A stretch of 64,000 bases of DNA from contig VZSF01011151.1 of the NCBI GenBank assembly GCA_013398295.1, positions 496,974-560,973 on the forward strand, read 5' to 3'. Under the pieces are notes generated by a model, which had not been told where the DNA came from, ran no database searches, and worked only from the letters and a program-made list of their open reading frames with translations. The position numbers and the translations under genes were made by a program. This document shows, piece after piece, positions 50,822 through 63,545 of the stretch. The stretch is from Chionis minor (taxonomy: Eukaryota; Chordata; Aves; Charadriiformes; Chionididae). The stretch's first letter is position 1. Each line of letters opens with the position of its first letter.

Positions 50822-52957
50822 CTATAAAACAAGATTATAAGCTGCAGTTGAAAAAAAACTATTTTATTCTCTGTGCTTTAAAAGTTTACAAACGGGTATC
50901 TGCTTCTACCTTTTTCTATTTCATGCTTCAATTAATCAAGTAACAGTTCTCATTTGACTCATGATGAAAATCTTACTTTGGTCATTAGACCAGGGACAAA
51001 AAAAAATTACCTGCATGGTTTTTGCATTAACTGTATGTTTTACAGGATGGCTCTTCACACGTACTGAAAAGCACCCATCAGAACAGTGCTAATTCAAGAA
51101 TTGTAAGTACTGAACAAAATATTCTTAACGAATTTTTGATCCCAGCTCTGTAATGAGTCTCAGCATACCATTATCAAGCTCTTTCAGACTCAACAACATG
51201 TATTTTTACAAACTAAGCTCAAAAGTATGCTTTCTTGATCCGTTAGTTCTGTCAGAACATTTATTCTGACATTCTCATGTTGGCCTATGATAGGATTAGA
51301 GGACCCTCTGCTAGCTCTCTCTGATGTCAGTCTCCAGAACGAGAGCAGAAGAGGAAGCCAGTGTAGTTCCTGGAGAAGTAAACACATCAGCAAAAGAAGG
51401 AAGAAATCTGTATGATTATCTTTTAATTTTTTATTGCTGGCACTGTTATTTGTATGGTTTGGAGCAAATAACACAGGAGCACGTTATCAGCTATGTGGAA
51501 GCAAAGCCTTCCTGAATAGCATTCAAAGACACTGTATGGTATAGATATGGTTTAGTGACATTAAACAGCATTCCACACCAAAATAGTCTATACAAAACCG
51601 CATAAAATAGATTCAAGAGGTTTAGTGGTAATGACTTGCTTCAAAAATGATCCAAACTGATAGTGTAAACAAACCAGTAAGCAACCAATACAGGACAGAA
51701 ATATCCCATTATTAATGGGAGATCAGCTCTTATAAAATCATCACTTCATTTTTAAATTAATCCTCAAGGGAAACTTACAAAGCACTTTCAAAAGATACAC
51801 TTGCAAAAGTGATCTATTGGTCTCAAAAAAAAAATCATCACACATTTCCAAGAGATAACTTTTCCCTCTTTCCTATCTTCATTTAATTGCACTATGAACC
51901 ATGAATTATATGGTATCTATACCTGTCTTCTATAGGGGAAAAAAAATTATCATCTGTCTTCTTGCTAATGCCTTTTTCAACTTCAAAAGTACCATCTCTC
52001 TTTTCTCTTAGTCTGAGTAACATACTTATTTAGTTAATGCAATCTTAGAATTCACAGTCTTCAAGCTAAATCTATTTCAGACTTAATGACTTGCTTACCT
52101 GAAAAACTTGTCTATTTCATTAAAATATATCAGGTCCCAACAACTATTAAAAAAAATACAATAATTCACCCCATACTCAAATCTGCTTTGAGCAGAAGGT
52201 TGACTAGATGACCCCAGAGATTCCTTCCAACCTGAACTATACAATGATTCTAATCTCTTCCCATAAGCACGGCTACACTTGAAGAGATTACAGCTTACTG
52301 AGGCAGGCAGAAAGGGAGAAGGGAGCAGGAGGCACCCGGAGACTGGGCTGGGGAGGGTGACAATGACACAGGCAGAGAAGTAGAGACAGAGAGGCAGAGA
52401 CACATTGCAGATAAAAGTATTTCTGGTCTCTGCAGGCTTTTATAAGACCTTAAATTATGGCTACGCTCTCCAGCCTTCAAGGGCAGTAGTTAAAAAGAAA
52501 TTAAAACTATTCCCAACAGGCAAATAATGATCACATTTTATCATAATATCATGTGGCTTTCTTCTCTTTTGCTTTCTTTAAAACATATTCAATTGTCGTC
52601 CTAGGAATTGTTGATGATCACTCCCTATCAATATAATTTAAATTATGTTCATTTATTCGCTATTGTTTGGTCTGTTTTCTCTACTCATACTTTAAAAACT
52701 TCACAAAACATTCAGTAAGATTTAGGCTTGTCCAATATTTTTCAGTAAACATTACCTAATCATTTATATAAGTCTACTTTATTTTCAACAAGAAAACAGA
52801 AACTATTAAACTGTTTTAAAATTTCATTGCAGTATCCCCTTGTAATTAACAAGGAGAAATGATATCTTGATGGTAACATCCCTGTTATCACACTGAAAAC
52901 ATTGATAATACTACTAGATACAATATAATTTTAAGAGGTAGAGTGTGGACTGCTTAC
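50822..52957. other. Intron with one short CR1 fragment
   Basis: 2.1-kb intron between phase-matched exons. Apart from the CR1 tail at about 52186-52253 and a GC-richer bit at 52290-52400, nothing is recognised. Confidence 0.55.
52186..52253 (+). mobile_element. Short CR1 3' tail fragment
   Basis: The sequence gagcagaaggttgactagat ... ccttccaacctgaactatac followed by aatgattctaat matches the last 70 bp of a CR1, plus orientation. It is strongly truncated. Confidence 0.75.
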
Positions 52958-53058
52958 TGCTTCTCAAGATAATTTGTTGATCAGAGCGGTGAAATGCCAA
53001 ATATGGGTATAAAGTAAGAAGGCAATTCTCTGCCACTGCAGCAACTTGAATTGAGAAC
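52958..53058 (-). CDS. CFAP47: CFAP47 exon, end of beta-rich domain
   Basis: The acceptor is a run of T followed by GACAG and the donor is AGCA followed by GTAAGC. The 101-nt exon starts with 1 nt (completing Arg), holds 33 codons and ends with 1 nt. It encodes FSIQVAAVAENCLLTLYPYL and then a short His/Arg/Gln-rich tail (HRSDQQIILRS). This is the final strand of an ASH/Ig-like domain followed by a linker, as expected for the family. The phases on both sides agree with the neighbouring exons. Confidence 0.82.
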
Positions 53059-55689
53059 CTGTCAAAAAAAAAAAAAAGTGATAGGTTTTTATTTAGCCAT
53101 GGTAAGCAAGACATTTCAGCACAACAATAAAAGACGGAATGAAGGTGTCCAAATAGCTTTTCTTTTCTGTTTGGGTTCAATAGAATACACAAATAGGACT
53201 GAACATGTCCAAATTGCTGAAGTTTAGTATAGTATTTCCATTTCATAGTTTTACTATGAGCATGGATGTATGATTAATCTGAAAGTCCAAGAGTTAACAG
53301 AGATTTCACTAAATAAATGAACTCTGTCTCTCTGAAAAGAAAATACAATTAAAATTACAGTTGACATTTCTGGGTACCCTAAATGAGACTGCTAACTTGA
53401 TAAATATATCCTGTAACTTTTGACAGGGGAAGTTTTCTTGAAAAGCAACTTCTATTTTGATTTAATGTTTGTTCTACAAGACTTTAAAGCAATCTCAAAA
53501 TAAATAGATTCAATTTAAAAACAATGAGATATTGACTGCAATTGCTAGTATAAAATAGAAATTGACGTACATGCTCCAATGTTCACCAGAGTGTCTGTAC
53601 TGTCTGCAGCAGCCATATTAATGTGTAGCAATCCACCTTTTAACCCTTTTTTCATACTTCACCTCAATTTCCCAGGGTACAGTCAACAAGCGAATTATTG
53701 CCATCATTTGACCCCTGTTAGCCATCTGTATGTATGTTCTTAGTTCATTGCAACTGACAGGTAATTCAACTGAGCTTAGTCCTATGCTATTACATAGCTT
53801 GGTTTTTTACTCCACATTAACTTATTAGCTAACATTAATATTAATTAACTATTTTGACTAACCTGTAAAAAATACAAAGAAAAATGTAGTTTAATAATTC
53901 AAACGCTGATATCCATCTTGCTTTAAGTATATCAAGAATTATGCATATTGAAAATATATCTTGCACAGAATAAAATATTTTCTATTTTTCTTTACATGAC
54001 ATATTGAAGAATATGTCATATTTAATGTAAATTTAGACTAATATTAAAAGAGATCACAAGACCTTTCAGATTAATTTATAATATGATATAATTAGCTGCT
54101 TTGTTACAGAATAACATAATCAAGGAGTAAAGAAATATTTTTCAAGTACCAGAAAGTAGCTTTCTTTCCTCTTCCATACTTCCCCCCTCCAAAGACAACA
54201 CTCTTAGGTATCACTTTCAGGGGAACTTATTAAATAGAGAAAGCCTCCAACAAAATCCATAGCCACATTTCTTATTTATAAATATTCACATTTGGATTCC
54301 AATGTCATAGCTAACAGTTGTTTAAATCAATAATCCAGCTCTGCAATATTTTTTTCTTAGGACATCTCAATCTTATTGGAACTTGGCTGGGAGGAGGGCA
54401 AGGGCCCTGGCCGGGTTCACTTCATAGCACGGTATTTCTTTTAGCTAACTTCATGTTTTCTGCTTTTATTCAGCAAAAATCTCAGCAGCAGGACAGATGG
54501 CTATGACAGGTTTATCTACATCTATCTGCATGTAGAAGATGTACAGTTGTACATACTCAAACCAGGTGTCAGAACATATTATCTTTTTGTACCTTTACCA
54601 AGCCATTTAAAGACACACAGGATCAATAACTACAACACAGGAAAGGCTGCCAACTTCCAACTCGTGACTTTACTGTGATAAATGACAATTCTCAATACTC
54701 TGCAAGCATACATTAGGTTAACTTCAGACAATAGAACTGGGGGCACAGGTGGGAGAAAGCTGTATGAAGGTTAATGAAAGACATAGCTCTCAAGTTATAT
54801 GAATGTAACTCAGATGTCTGTATTACTGGATTGTCAACTTTCCGATTTCTCAGTTTGAGGTGAGCACCTCAGCCACCTCCACCCTCTGCTGATTTGAGAT
54901 TCGGGCATATGCCAAATCTTCATTCATGCTCTGCTCTGCACAGTAATGAAACACAGAATAGTGAGCTTGACAACAACTGCAGTACATCTTAACTAGTTAT
55001 CCAAATTCAGTGAGTGACACTACTCAAAGTAAAGGTACTACCGCACAACCTAGAACAAAGAACATCTGTGTACAAATAATGCCTCAGGCCTCACAGTGCT
55101 GCTGCAAGAGAAGCTCTTCCATGCTGTAACAATCCAACACAGGAATGCCTCGTTGCCTCCTGGGCATTATAGCAAGAGAAATCAACACACCCAGCCAATA
55201 GCAAACACAATGCAAATATATTCTTGACTAAGAAATTTAGAAGCTTCAGAGTGCTCATAAGATGAAAAATTGGACGATGAAGCACCTGTGCTGGCTGAGC
55301 ATGAGCTCTGAAGCAACACCAGGAAGCTGCAAGTGACAGTCATGAGTAAATCCCTGCTGTGTGGGACAGAGAACCTCATTTGCCAACCTGACCCTTCATC
55401 TAGGGAGGTTTGCTGCTTGCCCAGGGCTTTGATCCAGGGTGCTGTTGACAGACCAATGCAACTTGTCTGACCCTTGGCACTGCTACTCTTCTACAGGGGC
55501 ACCAGTGAAGTTCACAGGAAAACCTGGAACAGATCAGGCACAGCTTTGGGGGCAATGATCAAGGGAATGAGGGACAGGTGGTCTTCTCCTTCAATCATGC
55601 TGGTGAAGGAAAAGATCTTGAGAATGAGTGAATGGATTGTGCAGGTCAACAACTGATTCTGCAACTGATATTGACAGCAAGGATTTAGG
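53059..55689. other. Start of a 9.7-kb intron, mostly unrecognised
   Basis: AT-rich sequence with a perfect 10-bp inverted repeat (53996-54019, loop gaag). The stretch from about 55440 may be the 5' part of the CR1 that follows, but I could not place it firmly. Confidence 0.45.
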
Positions 55690-56225
55690 TCCTGTGACCA
55701 TGGGTCTACCGTGGCTGCAATGACCATGAGATGGTGGAATTCAGGATTCCGAAAGGAGGAAAACAAGGCAAAAAGCCATATCACAACACTGAGATTCAGA
55801 AAAGCAGACTTTGGCCCGCAAAGAGCCACAAGGTTGAAGAAGGGACTGAAGAACCTTTTACATGGGGAGAGACTGAGAGTTGCGAGTGTTCAGCCTGGAG
55901 AACAGAAGGCTCAGGGGGATCTTATCTACATGTATAAATATCTGATAGGAGGGAGTAAAGAAGGTGAAGCCAAACTCTTTTCAGTGATGCTGAGAGAACA
56001 AAAAGCAAAAGGTACAAACTGAAATACAGGAAATTCTATTTAGTCATAAGAAAAAAGATAATTTACCATGACAGTGGCTGAACACTGGAAGAGCCTGTCC
56101 AGATTCTTGTGGTGTCTACATCTTTGGAGATATTCAAAAAACAGCTGGACAACAGAGGAGGGGATTTGAAGAGGGGACCAGATGATCTATGGAGGCTCTT
56201 TCCAACCTCAGCCATTCTGTGATAA
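55690..56225 (+). mobile_element. CR1 LINE with large internal deletion
   Basis: The plus strand begins with an ORF2 endonuclease-region stretch (gaccatgagatggtggaatt, the DHEMVEFRI type), then jumps without the RT domain into the 3' region (gttcagcctggagaacagaa) and ends tccaacctcagccattctgt. About 2 kb of ORF2 expected between these parts is missing. The upstream limit is uncertain and may reach about 55440. Confidence 0.72.
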
Positions 56226-59200
56226 CAAATATCGACTCGCTTATTGGCTACCTGTCATTATCAACTCATCATCATTAAGTATTTTAACATGGTATTTTCC
56301 CAAAAGTGGTACTTGAAAGGAAACTTCACAGAACTTCAAGGAAACTTCAAGAAGAATGAGTCACTAGCTAAAAAACTCATCTGAGTTTCAAAAGATAACG
56401 CTCAATTCATAAGGAAGCATGACAGAAAAAACAAAAGTGCTAGGAACTAAATATTTATCATACACATTTCAGGTACTGAGATACAAGGCACCACACAGAA
56501 AACCATGCATATTTCCGTACAAATATGGCAAATAGATTACAAAGACATTTGCATTCTACATGTGCTTAAAACCATCTTTTAGCACTGACCTTTATTTATA
56601 ACACCACTCATGAAGTGAGGTTTCAAAGCTAGAAGTCTTGTGCAACATATTTATTCTGTATTTGCAGCAGAGCTTAACTAAATAATATTAAGTCTATATT
56701 ATTCTATTCGAATGAAAGGTACCTGTATTGCTAGCAAATGTGAAGTTACTAAATGTGTTAAATTATTCAGTGTATTCGGTTTTATAATGCTTAATAAAGC
56801 ACAAGCAAAAAAAAATTTTTATCTACATGAACCATCATTGCTACTGCTACTTCTGTGTTTATTCTCTAATGCATATTTCCAAAGAACAGTGAACAGGAGA
56901 ATGGCCATCAAATATATTGTCTTTACCAACATTTGAAACCTGCTGATCACTAAAAGCTAAACCTCTCTGATGAAAAAACATACCATCAAACACTCTATAT
57001 AAAAGCAGTTCGTTCAATTCTCTTAAATTAAGTCTGATTTGTTTGTTTTAATGTTTGTGGAAAGACTAAACAACCTGAAATTAAATATATTTATCCTTTC
57101 TATTTTGCTCTATAGCATTTCAGACATTTCCTAAGTAGAAACAAGTGATTTGTTTTGTGTCAGTGTACCAAAAATGATCTAGAAATACAGGCATAGTTAA
57201 ATAACCTTTCTTCAACCATATTCATTAACAGACACAGAATATCACTAACAATTTCTAAAGAGCAAAAATCCCAAGCCATTAGGATTTAACTGCAAAGTTT
57301 CTGTAGCAACATTGCTGTGGTAAATTAAGAAAACATTTAAGGGAAGCTCACACTGCTAGTTTAGGAAACAAAAAAATCTGCTTGCAGAATAGATTAGTGT
57401 CAAAAGGAAACTTGACATGACAGTCAAGTATTTTACAGTTCTTTAAGAACAAGGAATAAATAACCTAGACACAGGGAACGAGAAGTTGTAACATAGAAAT
57501 AAATTAATAAAGACCTGCCCTCCTCCCTCCCCCTAAAAATCCTTGAGCACATCCAGAGATAACAGAACTGCAAGGGAGAGGATAAGATGACCCATGCAAG
57601 CTCTGCCATTTCTATTCGCAAATTAACAGTTCCCCACACTGAGGAGCCCTTATCCTTTGTAGAGGAGCTTCGATCCACAGCAATCAAAATAACACAATAA
57701 CGAGTAGTGACAGACACATGGTTTCACATGATATACAAGACTTCTAGCTGGGAAAGTAGCCACATTTTTTTCTAGTAGCAGCAATGATATCAGTTCTTAA
57801 TTCCTGAATAACAGATGCTTCGGCTGCCAGGGACTGTCACAAAATGGTAGAAAGCCACAAGCACAGAAAAGAACAAGAGTGATTAATGGGTTTGGAGCAT
57901 CCTGGTTTTCAAAACTACTCCCAACTATCCAAAGTAAAATGCCAATATATTATGTCAGATGAATCAGCAAAGAAGCAGGCAAATATCAAGAAGTCCAATG
58001 TTTTCTAGCTCCCTGCTCTCTCCAAATTTAAACAATATTGAAAGAAATTGACAGCTCATTCTCTAAGGCATGCCAGGAGAATATATGCTTTTGACATTTG
58101 CCAGCAGTGCCTGCTAAAGAGCTGCCTGCTATAGGCATATTTCCCAACAACAAAAGGGAACGTATGTTTTTGCTCTGAGATCTCATGGACTACATGGAAC
58201 CAATTCACAGTTGAATACCTTTTAGTGACTGCATTTCAGTTGCATCATGTTATTACTAGAGGCTAAGATCCCCAACATCCTCTCTTCCTGAAGTTCCAGC
58301 CATGAGTGTGAATAACATCAGAAATTGCATGACTTTCCCCAGCTTCCCAGTGGGAGAGGGAAAGAAAATGGAGAACTGTAAAACACAGGAGGTGAGGAAC
58401 TCAGCACATTTGTGTCATCAATGATCACAGGAATTTATCTACCCACCACATGTAGGGGGAGTTTTGGATATTTTGCTACTCAGAAAGTCATTTCCTTTGG
58501 TTGTATGTCACAATATGTATGTTATGTACTTGTTGTTTACTAATTATTTTTTAGAAAGAATAAGTTAAATGCCATTTCAGTCAGGATGTCAGAAAAAAAA
58601 TTTAGCGAGAAAGAAAGTTATCTAATTAGTAAATTAAAAGATATATAACAATTAGAGGAAAAATATATAAACATGCCATGTTTGCACACACTTTTTTTGG
58701 TTTAGTTTTTCAACTTGAAGGAAATTAGGTTCACAGTTAAATATTTCTTCCCACTTATTAAATACTTGCTTGAGACATTCTTGGATTTTATGTTATTGTT
58801 TACTTCTTACTCATATCAGCCCCATGCAAGGAAATGTCATTTATTCTGCTCTGGAGTCAAAGGAGCAAAAAGGATGAATATAGATTTAAAATTACATTAA
58901 AAATTAACTGAAAATTCTCATTTAAGGCAGTCATTAAATAAATATTAAAACACTTTCTTATGATCCATTTAATGGAATCTGTGCACACAATATATTACTT
59001 CCATAAATGACAAGCATATATCTCTTCAGTTTTCTTTTACAGCTACATATAGCACGGGTTTGCTATAAATCGTGATTGCCTATCATCTTTCAAATGTTTT
59101 CTGTAAAGTAGCCAAATTGAACAATAACTATTCTCTATGCAGCATTCACTCCAATTAAAAGAAAAACATTATTTAGATGGACTATAAGACTCAACCTTAC

Positions 59201-60864
59201 TGAAGTTTTAGGCCTGAATTTAGAAAAGCAAAACACTCCAGAGCCTAAGTAAAAAATGACCAAACTAGAGTATTTGTCTCATCACTACTCATGCTTTGAA
59301 ATATGCCTAGAACTAGTTTTGTGTAGAAGGCTCCTCTGCTAAGTACATAAATACAAGACATATTTGCCACCATATGAAAATAACTCACTTCTTTTAATTC
59401 CATCCCAGAACACAGAATATGAGTTGAGTTCAAAACTTGAGTTCAAATCATTTAAGAATACATACTATTTCTTTGAAACTGGAAATATAAAGAGAGAATA
59501 CCTGACAAATTAATACATCGTCAGCAACTGATACTGTGAGATTTCATGGCCTATTAAACAAACCAGGAACCTATTCAAGACCAGTTAGCTTTTATAGGTG
59601 TTATAAAAGGTTATAGGTTTCATTGGTTTATTATTAAAGATCTAGAACGCTCTGAAAACTTGTCTTCCTAAAAGAATCAAATTAACAAAATGAGGGTAGA
59701 TCTGCAGACAACAAGAAACTGCAGCTACAGAATACTATAGTGCAGAATATTTAAGCCCATAGTAGCATTAACAGTAGTAAGAAAACCCAAGTCTGGATAA
59801 ATTGTCATAGACTTTATTAGAATAGTAATGATATGTTCAGGACTGGAAAATAGGGCACATCCTTAAGACTTTTCCAATTGAAGGAAAGAATTCTTTCTGG
59901 TTATGATAAAAATAATTTCTTCCAAAGGCCAGTATGAATAATATTACTACACTGGCTAACAGCACACACAAAATCCCGTTGTTTTGGATGGTGTGCTATT
60001 TCATCCAGTTGTGTTCAGGTTTTATATCATCTGCTCCTACAGCCCATGCACACATGCAACTCCCTGACAGGAAATCACATGTGCATTGGCTAACTTATGT
60101 TACTGGTTCTGGCCTTTAACAAATACCTATCTACTATGTTTTAAAATATAGCAGCATTTTTTAGATGATTTGACATTCCTGAGCACAAATTTTTTCACCT
60201 TCATGGGCTGGGATGCCTTTTAAGGTAATGACTTCTATCTGATATCTGTTTTTCAAAATCACATTCAGGTTGCCTTTAAATTGAGGATAGTAACCTTTAT
60301 TTCATTTTAATGGCAAATACAGGAAAAAAGTTTATTACACAGCAGAACGGATTATTGCTCTATAACAAGGTTTGAAAAGCCGCTAGTGCATCATATAAAA
60401 ACAGTTATTAAAACTAAATATTGTGCCTGCTCAGCAGCTATATTTCAGACCTCGTCATAAGCTTAAATCATCCTTTTCCCATAATTATTGCAAGCTTTAG
60501 CACACATTTATGAAATCGCATCTCACACAATGATTAAATCTTAGAATGAAATAAGATGAATAAGAAATAGATTCTTGGCTGACAATCTATAGAGAAAAAT
60601 ATAAAATACTAATCCCATGTGAGCAGCAATAACTGAAAGGTCCATAACCCTTGCATCAAAACAATATAAAATTTAGGTTTATGCTTAGGAAAAAGCCCAT
60701 TTTAACCTGTAGGGCAGAGATATTTAACCCTCAAAATAGTTGCTTTACTTAAGATACTGATAGAAAGATTTTTATTTACAACAGTACCTATATTTCCTCC
60801 TCATTCACACACCCATTCATCCTACCAAGAGGACAGATGAACAAAAGGGGCAAAAGCTGAAAGC
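56226..60864. other. Intronic sequence, nothing recognisable
   Basis: AT-rich intron sequence without recognised repeats or exons. Confidence 0.5.
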
Positions 60865-61045
60865 AAAAGCTGCCCAGGGAAGTGGTGGAATCTCTGTTCC
60901 TGGAGGTATTTAAAAGACGGGTAGACGTGGTGCTGAGGGTCATGGTTTAGTGGTGGTTTTGGCAGTGTTTGGTTGATGGTTGGACTCGACAATCTTAAAG
61001 GTCCCTTCCAACCTAGACGATTCAATGATACTGTGATTCCTTTTT
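60865..61045 (+). mobile_element. CR1 LINE 3' end, plus orientation
   Basis: The sequence aagctgcccagggaagtggt ... ggttggactcgacaatctta and ccttccaacctagacgattc, ending ctgtgattcc, is the terminal 180 bp of a CR1 of the same type as the minus copy at 43230. It is strongly 5'-truncated. Confidence 0.9.
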
Positions 61046-62748
61046 CTCTTATGTCACAAAGAACGCTTTTAGTGAGATCAGGAGTCATCTTCCTTTTTAT
61101 TCATGAATCAACTGTTTCCCTATAGAGCTACTCAAAGATACTGCCCTGCCCCTTGTAAATTTAAAAAAAAAAAAAGTGATAGAAGCATTAATATAGTAAT
61201 CACTTGGTAGTTCCCTATTCCTGTGTCTGAACACACACATTCACTTTCCTTCTCAGTAGCAAGAAAAACAACAAACCAAAAACACAAAAAAAATAAATCA
61301 CAAGCCAACACAAAAAACAAGTAAACAAACCAAAAAAACCCCAACACACCACACAAAAAAATCCAAACCAAAACAAAATAAAACCAAATCAATCCACACT
61401 CTTCCACCTGAAGGATTCCATGTTGATCTTTGGTATGGACAGTAGCCTCCAAATTCCTAATAAGCTAACTAAGTCATAACATTGCAGAAGAACTAGAGAT
61501 CAGGAAATATCTAAGCTCAGAGTATAACAAACTCATAATAGATCATCCTGCTCTAAAAAGCTTAAAAACAGAATACAAAATCAGGGAACGAAAAATTAAG
61601 GATTAAGATATAATAATAGAAGACCAGTTAAAAGTGGTATTTAAAAAAATAATTAAAAACAGCAATGGAAGAGGACACATACACACAAAAAAAGGTAATA
61701 GAGTGTAGGGGGAAAAAAGACAAATGTGGAGAGCAAAAGACTGAAGAATGGCATACGCTGAGAGAGGGAGGCATGTCCCTGTAAAATAAGACTGGGACGT
61801 GTTCTTTGCTGGTTCCTAGCAAAATGAAATTCTGACTTCCACTGTAATGCTCCCTTGAGAAGTTTCCCTACATTTACTTTGAAGCTCAGCGGCTCAAGGA
61901 ATGAATAAATGTGTATAAATCATATAAATGTACCACAAACATTCACCAAATTTAAAAAATAATAAAAACTAAAAGCAAGTACTCTTGCACAGTTCCACAT
62001 TGTACAGATAGCCTTTAAAATTACCAGAATTTCTTACTTGGAGACAATACCTGCTCAGTTACTCAGACATGTCTCTTGAATTCTTGGTTAACAGAGAAAC
62101 ACAGGAAGCTTTTCAGAGGACTGAAAATGGAGTAATCTTTTGCAAGATCACTCCACTGCAACTTTGTAAAGATTTGCAAATAGGTGAGAAGAACCACCAG
62201 CTCTTTTATATCCATTAGGATAAAACCAGAAAAGATACTCTAAACCAGTAACAAACATTTAATTGTTTTGAAAAATGAAACATAGGAGAAAGGCTCTATG
62301 GAATAAAATCTCACAGTTTGGCTCAACCCAAAATCAGACCACCTTGAAATCCAGCATGGAATGGGCTGTAAAATTTTAATAGGGTATTTTTCAAAAAGCA
62401 AAATATTTTGTAACAGAAAACATTGGTAGTTGATGAATCAAGACCATGTCTCTCCAAAGCAACCTGAGAAGATTGAAATAGACATAAAAATTTCCAGTAG
62501 ATATGAATGAGATACAAAACCTTATGATGGCCATTCAGATGAATCTTACCTTCCAGACCAAAGCTGAATTTTGTTTTTTTCCAAATCGTAATTCAGTTGA
62601 AAAGAGAAAGACATTTCTGTGTTTCATTTTCATATTTTTCAGAATGATCCTTGTATGCCTTTACCCAGCCATTATGAGTTCTGTCTCTTATATTCAACTT
62701 TGTCAGTTTGGACCCTGCCTCCAAGTGAATTTGAATTGCACACATTAC
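61046..62748. other. Intronic sequence with A/C-rich tract
   Basis: A 130-bp A/C-rich low-complexity stretch (about 61258-61390) creates the 106-codon minus frame at 61132-61452, which is not a gene. Otherwise nothing is recognised before the donor of the exon at 62749. Confidence 0.55.
61258..61390. repeat. A/C-rich low-complexity tract
   Basis: Irregular repeats of aaaac, aacaaa and aaaccc words. This is simple sequence that may vary in length. Confidence 0.8.
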
Positions 62749-62958
62749 CTGTTTTCTTCTTTATCGATGAAGAACATATTTGCTAAAAACGACACTGGCC
62801 TAGAGGATCTGAAGCTGATATGACAAATTAGTTCCTTATTGGTGCCATCCGATGAAAGAACAATATCTTTTCCTTCTGGGAATTCTACAGAAAAAGGGTA
62901 AATCCTGTCACCATCTTCAAGTTCAAGCTTTGGAAGTTCAACTTTAATTTGTGATTGC
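62749..62958 (-). CDS. CFAP47: CFAP47 exon, beta-rich (ASH/Ig-like) segment
   Basis: The acceptor is a T-rich tract ending AACACAG, and the donor is AACAG followed by GTAATG. The 210-nt exon begins with 1 nt, holds 69 codons and ends with 2 nt. It encodes an Ile/Val/Leu-rich segment beginning QSQIKVELPKLELEDGD, with a later SSRPVSFLANMFF stretch typical of ASH/HYDIN-type beta-sandwich domains. The phase joins exactly to the next exon 9.7 kb away to give ENR-FSIQVAA. It matches my recollection of the CFAP47 family well. No unusual residues or breaks are seen. Confidence 0.8.
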
Positions 62959-63188
62959 CTGTGTTAAAAAAAATAGTAGTGGTGTTTGTCCTCACAGGAT
63001 GACAGTAATAAAGTTGATTCACAGATTCACACATTTACAAAACTGCTGTTCATAGTTAAATCTATAGTTAAGTAGAAGAATAACTTCCATTTGCAAGCAT
63101 AAATCAAGTGAAACTAACCCCTTTAGCTAAGTCCTTTAACTAACTCCTAATTCCTTTATCTTTAGATGGTAGTTTGTTTTCTACATAC

Positions 63189-63283
63189 GTATCTGAACAT
63201 TTTATACTGACCCACAGTACTTCAACATCCAAACGAGGAGCAATTTCTACTAAATGGGCTACAAAGGGCATAAGTACTACTTC
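63189..63283 (-). CDS. CFAP47: Candidate CFAP47 exon
   Basis: The reverse complement is open for 31 codons plus 2 nt, with a core reading VEIAPRLDVEVLWVSIKC, an alternating hydrophobic pattern like a beta strand pair. The donor is strong (GATAC followed by GTATGT) and leaves 2 nt. That exactly suits the next exon, which begins with the single G needed to complete a Thr codon. The acceptor (AAAGAAAG followed by GAA) is poor and has other AG dinucleotides just upstream, so the 5' edge may be off by a few codons. Support comes mainly from phase compatibility on the 3' side. Confidence 0.42.
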
Positions 63284-63419
63284 CTTTCTTTAGGTTTCCT
63301 AAACTTAAAGCTTTCATTAATATTGATTACACTGCATTATTGCATAACAAGGTAAAGTAAGTTTTAAAATAGAAATATTAAGGGGAAATTTGTGAAGATA
63401 CTCAAGATGCTTTCCCCAC

Positions 63420-63545
63420 TTCTGTAATTTTAGGTTCCAGTTCTGAAATAAGATTGGCAGTCAGCCCAGGCCCATATGGAATCCTTTCAGTTCCAAGCAC
63501 AGAGTTACTGACAATAGACAAATCACTTGATAAATTACTATAACT
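63420..63545 (-). CDS. CFAP47: Candidate CFAP47 exon upstream of the secure exon chain
   Basis: The reverse complement has a pyrimidine-rich acceptor ending TCTCATTAG. It is followed by 42 open codons whose core reads GTERIPYGPGLTANLISELE. The Gly/Pro turn and following alternating hydrophobics look like a beta-rich segment. The proposed donor is GAA followed by GTGGGG, which is weak because the exon does not end in AG. The frame would close five codons further on if that donor were not used. Length 126 nt, phase 0 to 0. I do not recall the family sequence here well enough to confirm it, so this is inference from splice signals, phase and protein-like composition. Confidence 0.45.

Larger units (their letters stand above)
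11601..63545 (-). other. CFAP47: CFAP47-like gene span (partial, both ends outside window)
   Basis: This is the host gene of the window. Transcription runs from high to low coordinates. I chained the exons by AG acceptor, GT donor and codon phase: the 13 proposed exons sum to 1818 nt, exactly 606 codons, with no stop. Eleven of them (62958 to 11601) are well supported and the first two are candidates. In the family, CFAP47 is a large axonemal protein with repeated ASH/HYDIN-type immunoglobulin-like domains and one CH domain; the Chlamydomonas orthologue FAP47 belongs to the central apparatus, and human defects affect sperm flagella. Two features point to this family: an acidic linker followed by an aromatic-rich helix-like segment, and a CH domain running from about YERTILTWL through the last exon seen. 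Introns range from about 100 bp to 19.3 kb. The promoter, start codon and C-terminal part are outside the window. Confidence 0.8.

Noticed and set aside
61132..61452. 106-codon minus-strand frame with long Phe/Val/Trp runs resembling a membrane protein
   Set aside because: Produced by the A/C-rich low-complexity tract, not by a gene.
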